A stretch of 64,000 nucleotides of DNA, from the NCBI RefSeq assembly GCF_017310505.1, contig NZ_CP065957.1:1612001-1676000 (forward strand), read 5' to 3'. This stretch comes from Methylacidiphilum caldifontis. GTDB taxonomy: Bacteria; Verrucomicrobiota; Verrucomicrobiia; Methylacidiphilales; Methylacidiphilaceae. A program made the position numbers and the translations under genes. The notes below the pieces were generated by a model. It made no database searches. It was given only the letters and a program-made list of their open reading frames with translations, and had not been told where the DNA came from. Positions 55,252 to 64,000 of the stretch are shown in pieces (within the stretch, counting starts at the first letter, position 1; each line of letters starts with the position of its first letter).

Positions 55252-58200
55252 TCATCGTACACCGCGCGGGCCGAAGTACTCAATGCGTACCGTACCAGGT
55301 AGCTGTCCGACACACGCCTCGACTATGTCCTCTCGGGAGCTCTCGAGAGGAGAACGAAGTCGTCCAAGCGGTGTGAAGTCCAGCTGTAATACCCATCCAC
55401 CACCTTGTGGATCGGTAGTGGTATCCACGATGACGTGAGATCCTGGTTCAGGTGGTGAGGCTGGGTCGAGCCAATCTACGTATACCGTCTGCCTGGATCG
55501 GCGCCATCGAACTCGATTACCTTGTCTGATCGTCTCGATGAAACGGAGCCATGTGGAGCGTCCTTCAGGCGTAAGCCAGTCTTCCTGTCCACTTCGGGCT
55601 TGGACTTCGTCGGATTCCAGCCAACCCAGCATCCCCATCCTATCTACGAAGTTGGCATCGGTCGACTCGACGGCCGCCTTGGCCATGTCCCTTGAGTTCA
55701 GCCCCGAACGAAGCAACGTTATCACCGACAGGTTGGCACTCCCTGCTTCAACGGCCATTGCAGCGAGCCCACGAATGTTATCTGCACCGTCATGTCCTAT
55801 CGTGGTAGCGTGTACGCGCACGGCCTCCATTGCCCAGGCGAGTCGGTACATCACCGCGTCCTGAAGAAAGTCGACACCTTCCTCACCTCCAATGTCAACG
55901 ACTTCTGCAGCCGATCTTCCGGAAATCCAGGCCTTGAGCGCATCCCGCCAAGCATCTGGCATCTTGGTGGGTCGAAACGGAACTGTTTGGAACACCATAC
56001 CAGCGAATTGTACGATGGCGTCCGCTGCACTCGTCTCGTCGTTGCCATTGATCATAGTCTCTGCTGCAAGGAGTGCTCCAACCAGCTCTTCCATGTGCTC
56101 GTCCAAAAAACGACCACCTTGTAGACCGAGACCCGCAACTTGGTAGCCTCTCCGCTGTGCCGTTGTCGTGCGCGACCAGATCAACCTGGCCCTCGCTGCG
56201 AGGAATCGACGGATGAGATTCTGGATGCGGGCTTCCTGTCTTGCGATCTGCCGAGTAAAGAGAGAGCCATCGAGCACGACATCAAGCTGTCGCTCGAGTT
56301 CGTCAATGGCTGTCTCGATATCAAGGAGACCCAATATTGCCGCATCCAGCGACGCGACATCACGTTCCCATTCAGACTCAGAGACTTCGGTGCGCTCTCC
56401 CACGAGTTCCGAGTAATCCCAGGCTTCTCCGTGGCCAGTTACGTATTCGATGACCTCCTCAATCGAGACATCTGCAGCTCTTGCGATTCGCTCAAAAAGC
56501 AAAGCTGTAAGACGGAGCAACCCGCTTTCGATCTCGGAAGCCCTCGCCTGTGCTACGAGTTCTTCCCATTGTTGGTTCACCCACCTTCTCTTCCTTTGAT
56601 TTCTCTCCCATACGACATGAAGCACCAATTCTTCTAAGTCCACGAACGCCCGTCCCGCACGGCCGGCCACGTTTGCGAACTTCACTGGTGAGATCTTCTC
56701 TCCCTGGGTACGCCATATTGATGGAACGAGAAGCACGCTTGCAGACAGGTTGAGTCCTTGAGCAAGGGTCGGTGATGCGATGGTCACACGACAATCTCCC
56801 GACTGCAGCAGCCGTTCGACCTCCGAGAGGAACTGACGAGGCAAACCTCCGTGGTGGATTGCGACACCGTATTCCAAGCACCGTACTGCCGGATGATTTG
56901 GCCCAAGCCACTCTTTTCCAGTGGCAATCACCTCACGGATACGCGGCGTGACATCTCCAAGCCGCGAAAGCACTCCTTGACGTCTACACTTGAGAATGAG
57001 TTTTCCGAGAGACTCCACCGAGTCTCTGCGAGCACAATAGATCATGACGTCCTTACCATGGCCAGTAAACTGCCATGCCGTCGCAAGTGTCAATTCGTTC
57101 TTGTTCTGGGGAAAGGTATTCCTCCTCATCAAACCTGACGGGGGAGGTTTGGCTTCAACGAATCGCGGGACATACGACTCCTCTTCCTCGACTCGGACCT
57201 GAAGCCGCGCAGCGCGACCCTCCCATTGGATCCATCCGAATCGCTGTCGGGTCGGTCGCCATTCGGAATGTACGGGTTCTCCGGGCCTATCACGTCGAAT
57301 CCATGCCACTAAGTCGGTCATCTTCTCCGTCTCTGGGAACAATGCCGACATGCACACGATACGTCGATTACCTGCGTCGTCTCGCCGGAGGAGACGTTGC
57401 ACCAGGGCCTCATACCGCACCTCCCGCTCCCCGGGCCCGAGCATGTGCCCTTCGTCGAGGACGATCAAACCGACGTCATCGATGATCGTCGGATGGTTTC
57501 GAAGAGCGAAGTCCAGTTTCTCGGGTGTCGATACGACGATCTCCTTCGTGCGTAGCGTGTCTGCGTCAGTGGCTTCGACCCCGGCCGATCCATACAAGGA
57601 AGATACGGGAAACCCCAGAGGAACGAAGGTATCGGAGAGAGGTCCCGTTCGACTTGAGCGGACAGCGCTCGCAATGAAGTCACGTACACGACACGTTTGC
57701 CAGACGCCAGAGCCCTGAGGATACAGAGCTCTGCAATTCGCGTTTTCCCAGCGCTGGTCGGCAGGGCGATGATCAGGTCGTCTGCGGGATCAATGGCGCG
57801 CTCGGCTGCCGTGATCTGTGATGGCCAGAGTTCGATTGCAGCTCGTCTGTTTCTGCGGAGGCGATGAATGTAATCTCTCCGCAGTCCGTTCCAGCGTTCA
57901 TCTGGATGATCAGGAGGCAGCTTCGGGAGACGTTCATGGAGGCTGTGATCCCAGAGATCGTCGATGAGATGGGAAGCAAGGGTGAGAATCCACCAGTGAG
58001 AGATCACATGGAGATCGGCTGCAGCCGCCGCCCCCGCCAGTAGTAATTGCTTGGCTCGATCTGCAGATGCCGTGGTTCCGGTACGCAATGCGTGATCGAA
58101 AAACGCAAGGCCACGCATGAGCGATGTCGTCAGGATATCGTCGATCGCATCGTACTCATCGTAGTCGTCGTCGGTCTGCAGACGTTCTGCTACCGCAGCA

Positions 58201-58709
58201 TCACGATGTACCTCGTCCTGCAACCATGTCGAGAGCTGTTCGTGGAGCTCGTCCAGCGAGCGCCGCATCAATCGCGCGAGAGCCAGCTCGGAGGGTGATG
58301 TATTTGTTTCGATGGTACCATCCGGCAGAATCGAATAGGCGCGAGCCGCATATTGAGCAAGATGAAAGGCTACGGCAGCGGTCACCCTATGAAAGCCGGA
58401 ATCAGGCCGTCCTGGTCCCCCTTGGTGAACGGCACTCTCGATGGCTTCGCCTGCGCATAGGAAAGCTCGTTTGAGATGGGGACTGTTAGGGGAAACACCT
58501 CGCAGCCGGAGCGACATCGCAAGGACGGTGTGTCCGAAATCGAGGAGGTCTTCCGTCAGTGTCAAGGGGAAGCTAGGGGATCCAGGAGGAAGAGCACCGT
58601 TACGCCAGATGAGCCCGCGAGCCAATCCCTTGTCCAAGAGCCGATCGCGGAAACCTGGGTCGATCGCTTGCTGGATTCGGGATTCGAGTACTGTAACCGG
58701 CTCTGGCAT
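55252..58709 (-). pseudogene. large Ski2-like DEAD/DEAH helicase, split by a frameshift
   Basis: About 1150 codons in two frames. The N-terminal frame (58709-57465) has an all-helical region (HLAQYAARAYSIL, HVISHWWILTLASHLIDDL), then Walker A LPTSAGKTRIAELC and VYVTSLRALSAQVERDL. The C-terminal frame (to 55252) continues with VVSTPEKLDFAL, LIVLDEGHMLG, MSALFPE, HHGGLPRQ and NVAGRAGRAFVDLEELVLHV. The break, near 57634, is a single extra base after ERDLS. The helical-plus-Ski2 layout resembles HamB-type defence helicases, but no HamA (DUF1837) gene is seen. Base composition is GC-rich. Confidence 0.85.
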
Positions 58710-59210
58710 CTACAGATCCTCGTATATCAGTTGGATGAAATCACCATAGTCATCGGTTCATCCTCCGCGGGAGCCGCAGGGGATGATATGCGTGGGCATC
58801 TCCAGCAGAAGCGGGGCTCACACCGCGGTAAGGATCGATACAGGTCGTTTGCGGATCTGCCCACAGACAGGCCTAGCGACATCCACAACGGTCTCCGCTT
58901 TGCGGCATTCCGCCATATGGTGGTTAGCATCACGCTGGTCTGCCGGTTGCGGCGCCGGCCTTCGCTGGGTTATCTTCCGGAGAGGAATTTGAAACGTCGG
59001 GTGGATACCCCGCCTGCAACCTTACTGTTAAACAAGACGGGCTGTGAAACGGAGAATCGGAGAGTTCGAAGAGGATATGCGTGGATTGTGCCTGCAACCG
59101 TGAGGGTTGTGCTTTGACCACACGTGCTTCATCTCGAACCGGAGAATCAAGGGGGATGTACGCGGGACCTCGCGGTAACCAATAACCGCCAGAATCAGTA
59201 AATTGAAATC
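58710..59210. other. right end of the accessory island, no intact gene
   Basis: About 500 bp between the helicase start and tRNA-Asn. It is GC-rich, and short open frames occur on both strands without starts or recognised domains. Near 58976-59000 the minus strand reads TTTCAAATTCCTCTCCGGA, loosely like the T-arm and acceptor end of the tRNA-Asn gene, which could be an old attachment scar. No integrase. Confidence 0.45.
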
Positions 59211-59285
59211 TGGCTCCGGAGGTAGGATTCGAACCTACGACCAAACGGTTAACAGCCGTCCGCTCTACCACTGAGCTACTCCGGA
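59211..59285 (-). tRNA. tRNA-Asn (GTT anticodon)
   Basis: 75 bases including an encoded CCA. Acceptor arms TCCGGAG / CTCCGGA pair perfectly; the D arm is GCTC-AGTGGTA-GAGC. The anticodon arm is GACGG-CTGTTAA-CCGTT with GTT (Asn), and the T arm is GTAGG-TTCGAAT-CCTAC. The 3' end faces the GC-rich island, which is the usual geometry for integration into a tRNA gene. The promoter lies in the AT-rich 59286-59472 interval. Confidence 0.97.
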
Positions 59286-59472
59286 ATGTGTTTTTTATCC
59301 TTTATTTATTGTATTACCCCTTATAAAAGAGCTGATAACATAAAAAATAAAATTTTCTTCTAAAATTAACATAAAAAATGCTTGTTGTGCATTTTTTCCT
59401 TTAACCGCGGTGCAGTTACCCTTTTTCTTTTTCAATTCAAGGGTTGATAATTAAATTAAAAAAAAGGGAAAC

Positions 59473-60249
59473 TTGCAATTCCAAAATAAAAATTTTTCCA
59501 TCGTGAAAAAGGAAAGGCTAGATTTATTATTGGTAAAAAAAAATTTAGTAGGTTCAAGGCAAGAAGCACAGAGACTTATTCTTGCTGGCAAAGTGTCGGC
59601 AAGGGGCAAGCCTGGACTAGTTTTAAAGCCGAGTCAACTCTTTGATCCCAATCAGGATTTTGAAATCTCCGAAAGGGAAAAATATGTAAGCAGAGGTGGT
59701 TATAAGCTTGAGGTCTTGTTTCAAGCGCTTTCCATTGATCTTGATGGGAAGGTCTGCCTGGATGTAGGCTCTTCAACAGGGGGTTTTACAGATTGCATTC
59801 TGCAAAACGGAGCACGGGCTGTTTATTGTGTTGATGTTGGTAAAGGACTATTGCATTGGAAAATAAGATCCGATTTGCGAGTCAAAGTGATGGAAGGGAT
59901 AAATGCAAGGTTTTTAAAAAAAGAAGATTTTGATACTCTATTTGATTTTATCAGTGTCGATGTCTCTTTCATTTCCCTAAGATTGATTCTTCCCCGGCTA
60001 TTTCCATTGCTTCAACCTGGAGGCTTGATATGTGCTTTGATTAAGCCACAATTTGAAGCGGGTAAAAAAGATATACCCAAGAACGGGGTGATCAAAGACG
60101 AAACCGTAAGAAACCGAGTTATAGAGGAGCTGAAACTTTGGTTAGAGGAAAATTTTCCCATGAGAACCTCATTGGTTATTCCCTCTCCGGTGTTAGGTCA
60201 AGAGGGCAATCAGGAATATTTGTGGGTTATTGAAAGAAAAACGACCTGA
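59473..60249 (+). CDS. tlyA: TlyA-family rRNA 2'-O-methyltransferase
   Basis: 258 residues. N-terminal S4 RNA-binding domain (KKERLDLLLVKKNLVGSRQEAQRLILAGKV) is followed by an FtsJ-like methyltransferase: VSRGGYKLEVLFQ, VCLDVGSSTGGFTDCIL, VYCVDVGKGLLHW and ISVDVSFISLRLILPRL. TlyA 2'-O-methylates 16S and/or 23S rRNA. The start may be TTG 59473 or GTG 59503 (VKKERLD, the more usual N-terminus). It overlaps the extended uvrA frame by 20 bp; with ATG 60284 the two genes are 34 bp apart. Confidence 0.92.
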   Translation: MQFQNKNFSIVKKERLDLLLVKKNLVGSRQEAQRLILAGKVSARGKPGLVLKPSQLFDPNQDFEISEREKYVSRGGYKLEVLFQALSIDLDGKVCLDVGSSTGGFTDCILQNGARAVYCVDVGKGLLHWKIRSDLRVKVMEGINARFLKKEDFDTLFDFISVDVSFISLRLILPRLFPLLQPGGLICALIKPQFEAGKKDIPKNGVIKDETVRNRVIEELKLWLEENFPMRTSLVIPSPVLGQEGNQEYLWVIERKTT

Positions 60250-60283
60250 ACTTTTGTGGACAGTCAAAGACTTAGGTATTGGA

Positions 60284-63115
60284 ATGGAAAACTCGTTCAT
60301 TCATGTCAGGGGAGCCAAGGAACATAACCTAAAGAACATTTCTTTAAGCATTCCCAAAAACCGTTTTACAGTTGTCACTGGAGTAAGTGGATCAGGAAAA
60401 TCTTCTCTAGCCTTTGATACACTCCATGCTGAAGCCCAGAGAAGATACATGGAAAGCCTTTCGGTCTATTCCAGACAATTTCTTGAACAGTTCGAAAAAC
60501 CGGAAGTGGATGCTATTGATGGGATTATTCCCAGTATTGCCATTGAACAAAAAACATCCAAAGGTTCACCGCGTTCCACGGTTGCCACAATCACCAATAT
60601 TTATGATTATTTAAAGCTTCTTTTTGCTTACATAGGCCAACCCCATCATCCTGTAACAGGCAAAAAACTCAAAAAATATACCATCGAGGAAATGGCTGAA
60701 AAGCTACTGTCGTTGCCCATGGGAACTTCGGTTATGCTTTTAGCCCCCCTTATAAAAAAGGCAAAAGAAGATTTTATCCCCTTGTTGGAACAGATGCAAA
60801 AAGAAGGATTTTTAAGGGCAAGAATAGGTGGCCAGCTAATAGAAATTGAAGAAGCAAGAAGCTATTCTGAAGAAAATGTGCACAAAGTTGAAGTAGTCGT
60901 TGACAGGATTCAGATTGAACCTGATGTTAAAAGCCGGCTTTACGATTCCTTGGAATTGGCTTTAAGGGTGGGCAAGGGGGTGGTATGTGCGGTCTTCAAA
61001 GATAATGATGGGAAAGAGACCGAACTGCAGATGAGTAATCTCCATTACGATCCAGAAACCGGTTATCTGTTTCAAGATCTTAGTCCAAAACATTTTTCTT
61101 ATAATTCTCCTTTTGGAGCTTGTCCTTCCTGTCATGGTTTAGGGACAGAAGTTGATTTTGATCCTGATTTGATTATCCCAGATCCATCGGTGCCTTTGAA
61201 AGACAATCCTTTTGTTCCATGGGAGAAAATGGGGGGAGTATTTTTAAAAGTATTCCTTGAAGATTTGCTTGAACAAGCCTCGATTTATGGAGAATCCCCA
61301 GACAAAAGCTGGAAGGATTGTTCGGAGGAATTTAAAAAGACTATTCTCTACGGAACCACTTCTAATAAAAAAAAGAGCAAGAAACCTTTTGAAGGAGTAA
61401 TTCCGGCACTACGTAGAATATTCAAGGAAAGCAGCTCTGCACTGCTTAAATCTCGGCTCAAGGACTTTCTTTTCTCGGTTCCCTGTAGAGTGTGCCAGGG
61501 GCAAAGACTTAATCCCGAAATTCTTTCAGTGACCATTGAGATCGAGGGTTGGCCAGCCTTCAACATATCCCAAGCCATGCTTTTGACTGCTTTCGACTCT
61601 TTGGACTGGGCTAAATCCTTATATAGCCTTCACAAAGAGGATAAGGGAGCGAGAGAAATCCTCTCTGGCCTAATAACTCGTCTTGAGAACCTTGTAGAAC
61701 TTGGAGTGGGATATCTAGAGTTGAATCGACAAAGTTCCACTCTTTCAGGAGGAGAGTCCCAGAGAGTGAGACTTGCTTCGCTGCTTTCCGGTGAATTGAC
61801 AGGCCTCCTTTATGTCCTGGATGAACCAAGTATTGGTCTCCATCCCCGGGATACAGCCAAGCTGATCAAGATGATTAAAAAACTGAAGGAACTGGGAAAT
61901 ACTATTCTTGTCGTCGAACATGATGAATACACTATAAGAGAGGCCGATTTCATTGTGGAACTAGGACCCGGAGCTGGAACCAAGGGGGGGGAACTCATCT
62001 ATACGGGGCCTTTTGAAGAACTATTGAAATCCAAGAAGTCTTTGACAGGAGCATACTTGAGAGGAGAACTTTCCATTCCCGTTCCACCAAAACGAAGAAA
62101 ACCCAGGGCAAAATGGATCCGTCTTTATGGAGTCAAGGAGCATAATTTAAAAAATATCGATGTTTCTATTCCCGTTGGCCTCTTTTGTTGCGTTACTGGG
62201 GTCAGTGGTTCAGGTAAGAGTACACTTGTTAACGATGTATTAGCCAAGATCTTCTTGAAACATCTTCAAGATCCTAAGATTGAACCGGGCTCTTTTGACC
62301 GGGTAGAGGGGCTTTCCTTGATAAAAAAAATTGTTGTCATCGATCAATCCCCCATAGCGCGTTCGATGCGGTCAAATCCTGCAAGTTACAGCGGGGTTTT
62401 AACTCTTATCAGAGAGCTTTTTGCAAAGCTTCCCAAGTCAAAAATATTGGGTTTTTCAGCTACCCGGTTTAGCTTTAATGTTCCGGGTGGTCGATGTGAA
62501 CGCTGTAAAGGTGAAGGGGTTATCGAGGTGGAGATGGCTTTCCTTTCTCCTGTGTATGTCGTATGTGAAGCTTGCCAGGGCAAAAGATTTAACCGAGAGA
62601 CTCTGGAAGTAACCTATCGAGGTAAAAATATAGCTGATATTCTCGATATGACTATAGAGGAGGGATGCGCTTTTTTCAGGAATATCCCTGAGCTGTTCGA
62701 AAAGCTTGAACTTATGGCTAACGTGGGACTTGGGTATTTAAAACTAGGCCAACCTTTCTCTACGCTTTCAGGGGGAGAAGCTCAAAGAATAAAACTTGCT
62801 GTGGAACTCTTGAAAGGATCAGAGGGCAAAACCCTTTATATCCTTGATGAACCGACCACAGGTCTTCATTTTGCGGATATAGATCTTTTGCTTAGGCTCT
62901 TGCACAATCTTGTGGATAGGGGTAATACAGTGGTTGTCATCGAACATAATCTTGAGGTTATCAAATCAGCGGATTATGTTATTGATTTAGGCCCAGAAGG
63001 CGGGAGCGGTGGGGGATATGTTGTTGTTGCAGGCAGTCCAGAAGAGGTTGCAGGGGAAAAAGCGAGCTGGACGGGAAAGTATCTCCAGCCTTTAGTTAAG
63101 CAAAATAGATCATAA
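60284..63115 (+). CDS. uvrA: excinuclease ABC subunit A
   Basis: DNA-damage recognition subunit of nucleotide excision repair. 943 residues from ATG 60284; the extended TTG start at 60230 overlaps tlyA and adds no conserved residues. Two ABC modules: Walker A VTGVSGSGKSSLAFDTLHAE and VTGVSGSGKSTLVNDVLA, signatures LSGGESQRVRLAS and LSGGEAQRIKLAV. Zinc modules are CPSCHGLGTEVDFD with CRVCQGQRL, and CERCKGEGVIEVEM with CEACQGKRF. Its stop overlaps the next start (TAATG). With mfd in the same window, transcription-coupled repair is represented. Confidence 0.97.
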   Translation: MENSFIHVRGAKEHNLKNISLSIPKNRFTVVTGVSGSGKSSLAFDTLHAEAQRRYMESLSVYSRQFLEQFEKPEVDAIDGIIPSIAIEQKTSKGSPRSTVATITNIYDYLKLLFAYIGQPHHPVTGKKLKKYTIEEMAEKLLSLPMGTSVMLLAPLIKKAKEDFIPLLEQMQKEGFLRARIGGQLIEIEEARSYSEENVHKVEVVVDRIQIEPDVKSRLYDSLELALRVGKGVVCAVFKDNDGKETELQMSNLHYDPETGYLFQDLSPKHFSYNSPFGACPSCHGLGTEVDFDPDLIIPDPSVPLKDNPFVPWEKMGGVFLKVFLEDLLEQASIYGESPDKSWKDCSEEFKKTILYGTTSNKKKSKKPFEGVIPALRRIFKESSSALLKSRLKDFLFSVPCRVCQGQRLNPEILSVTIEIEGWPAFNISQAMLLTAFDSLDWAKSLYSLHKEDKGAREILSGLITRLENLVELGVGYLELNRQSSTLSGGESQRVRLASLLSGELTGLLYVLDEPSIGLHPRDTAKLIKMIKKLKELGNTILVVEHDEYTIREADFIVELGPGAGTKGGELIYTGPFEELLKSKKSLTGAYLRGELSIPVPPKRRKPRAKWIRLYGVKEHNLKNIDVSIPVGLFCCVTGVSGSGKSTLVNDVLAKIFLKHLQDPKIEPGSFDRVEGLSLIKKIVVIDQSPIARSMRSNPASYSGVLTLIRELFAKLPKSKILGFSATRFSFNVPGGRCERCKGEGVIEVEMAFLSPVYVVCEACQGKRFNRETLEVTYRGKNIADILDMTIEEGCAFFRNIPELFEKLELMANVGLGYLKLGQPFSTLSGGEAQRIKLAVELLKGSEGKTLYILDEPTTGLHFADIDLLLRLLHNLVDRGNTVVVIEHNLEVIKSADYVIDLGPEGGSGGGYVVVAGSPEEVAGEKASWTGKYLQPLVKQNRS

Positions 63116-64000
63116 TGAGAAGAAAAATATTCTTTGTTTTTCTCTTTTTGAGTTTTTTTTCCTGCTTTTTTTTCAACAGTAGTTATGCCTTGAGTCCTGA
63201 AGAAGCCGCTTTCGAACAAATTCGAAATTCCATGGACGATACTCTATTGAGTCGTGCCATTGATTTATCCAAGGAATTTGAGAAAAATTATCCTCGTTCT
63301 TCTTATCTTCCATCAGTTTATATTATGCATGCCGAAGCCCTTTATTTTCGGGCTTGTTACGAAGAGCTGATCGCCTTGTTTGCCCAACAATCCCTAGCTC
63401 AATTTTCATTTGAAGAGTTGGGTAAAGTGGCTTTCTGGAAAGCGGAAGCGTACCGAGCATTGGGAAAATGGCCACAAGCTGTGGGCGAATATGAAGTAGC
63501 TGAAAAATATCTTCTGGATAGTTTTCTTCTGGAGAAAGTCTGGCTTAGAAAAGGCTTCTGCTTGTGGCAAGAGGGAAAGATACAGCAAGCTAAAGAACTG
63601 TTAAGTAAAGTCATCCACTCCAACAATTCCTCTGTGAGTGCTGAAGCTCTATTAGTTCTAGGTAAGCTTTCATTGAACCTGGGTAAAGAAAAGGAAGCTA
63701 AAGAGTATTTCCAATCTGTTATCGCTCGGAGTGCTTATTCGGCCTACGCCGTTGAAGCCAAGTACTGGATAGGGCTATTGCTTGAACATAGCTATCCCCA
63801 AGAAGCGGCCTCCTTTTTCGAATTTGTCGTGAATAATGCCAGCTTTTCCAGGGATATGACTGTTCAAGGGTTTCTTGAACTAGGTAAAACCTACATGGCC
63901 TTGGAGGAAACGGGCAAGGCGATGCTTTCTTTTGAAAAAGGGCTAAACCTATGTACAAAAGAAAATTTGCAACTTCTTTTTGTAAAATATTATCTGAAAG
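63115..64000 (+). CDS. secreted TPR-repeat protein (right end cut)
   Basis: Starts ATG 63115 inside the uvrA stop (TAATG) and is open to the window edge: at least 295 residues. A signal peptide (KIFFVFLFLSFFSCFFFNSSYA) precedes repeated 34-residue helical pairs, for example KVAFWKAEAYRALGKWPQAV, AEALLVLGKLSLNLGKEKEA and GFLELGKTYMALEETGKAM, each with the A/G/A-Y spacing of TPR motifs. Similar periplasmic TPR proteins (BamD/YbgF-like or outer-membrane assembly factors) bind partners in the envelope. The function is not decided. Confidence 0.85.
   Translation, partial: MRRKIFFVFLFLSFFSCFFFNSSYALSPEEAAFEQIRNSMDDTLLSRAIDLSKEFEKNYPRSSYLPSVYIMHAEALYFRACYEELIALFAQQSLAQFSFEELGKVAFWKAEAYRALGKWPQAVGEYEVAEKYLLDSFLLEKVWLRKGFCLWQEGKIQQAKELLSKVIHSNNSSVSAEALLVLGKLSLNLGKEKEAKEYFQSVIARSAYSAYAVEAKYWIGLLLEHSYPQEAASFFEFVVNNASFSRDMTVQGFLELGKTYMALEETGKAMLSFEKGLNLCTKENLQLLFVKYYLK

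Noticed and set aside
54930-55313. Longer DUF2188 frame beginning at 55313
   Set aside because: The extension overlaps the helicase end and lacks a ribosome site, while ATG 55163 has GGAGG upstream and begins at the domain.
1-64000. CRISPR arrays, rRNA genes and prophage
   Set aside because: No regularly spaced direct repeats, rRNA segments, or phage structural or integrase genes were seen on reading the window.

Overview
The window reads as chromosomal DNA of a Methylacidiphilum-like bacterium (Verrucomicrobiota, thermoacidophilic methanotrophs). This rests on an AT-rich core with compact single-copy housekeeping genes, diaminopimelate aminotransferase (DapL) lysine synthesis, a stand-alone RRM protein, an A-type haem-copper oxidase subunit I far from its partner subunits, RtcB with archease, and a SufS/SufU pair. 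The taxonomic assignment is inference from gene content; no rRNA gene is present.

Layout. 1-15.5 kb: glycogen phosphorylase (cut by the left edge), a Ca2+/H+ antiporter, metE, rsmA, two tandem 50-residue membrane microproteins, an exopolyphosphatase, zwf, a small lipoprotein, oxidase subunit I, a beta-CASP nuclease, a zinc alcohol dehydrogenase and an RluA-type pseudouridine synthase. 15.7-18.8 kb: a secreted Cys/His-rich protein, a decayed stretch, and a GC-rich IS200/IS605 element with divergent tnpB and tnpA. 18.9-34.3 kb: mostly minus-strand core genes (dinG, dapL, a half-length TauE, a ymdB-type phosphodiesterase, an RRM protein, fba, argA-like, pdxA, a SurA-like isomerase, mfd) plus a split CbiX/DR2241 chelatase locus on the plus strand. 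34.4-50.5 kb: sufU-sufS, ackA, a membrane site-2 protease with CBS domains, rtcB-archease, a GT-D/GT2 glycosyltransferase pair, hemW, ftsB-like, enolase, a DHA2 drug exporter and a SixA-like protein lacking its catalytic histidine. A DUF2703 gene interrupted by an in-frame TAG follows.

About 51.6-59.2 kb is a GC-richer accessory island that ends against the 3' end of a tRNA-Asn gene. It carries an intact AAA_14/DUF4143 ATPase, a fragment of an AAA_13 (PrrC/RloC-type) ATPase, a frameshifted DUF4236 protein, a DUF2188 protein and a large frameshifted Ski2-like helicase. The domain set resembles a decaying defence island; no integrase is visible. After the tRNA the core resumes with tlyA, uvrA and a secreted TPR protein cut by the right edge.

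No intact, clearly new multi-gene system is evident. The strongest leads are the tandem microproteins, the DUF2703 gene with a Trp-to-TAG change, the SixA pseudo-phosphatase, the split CbiX/DR2241 locus, the oxidase lacking the K-channel lysine, the IS605 TnpB with its readable guide region, and the helicase/DUF2188/DUF4236 island at tRNA-Asn.
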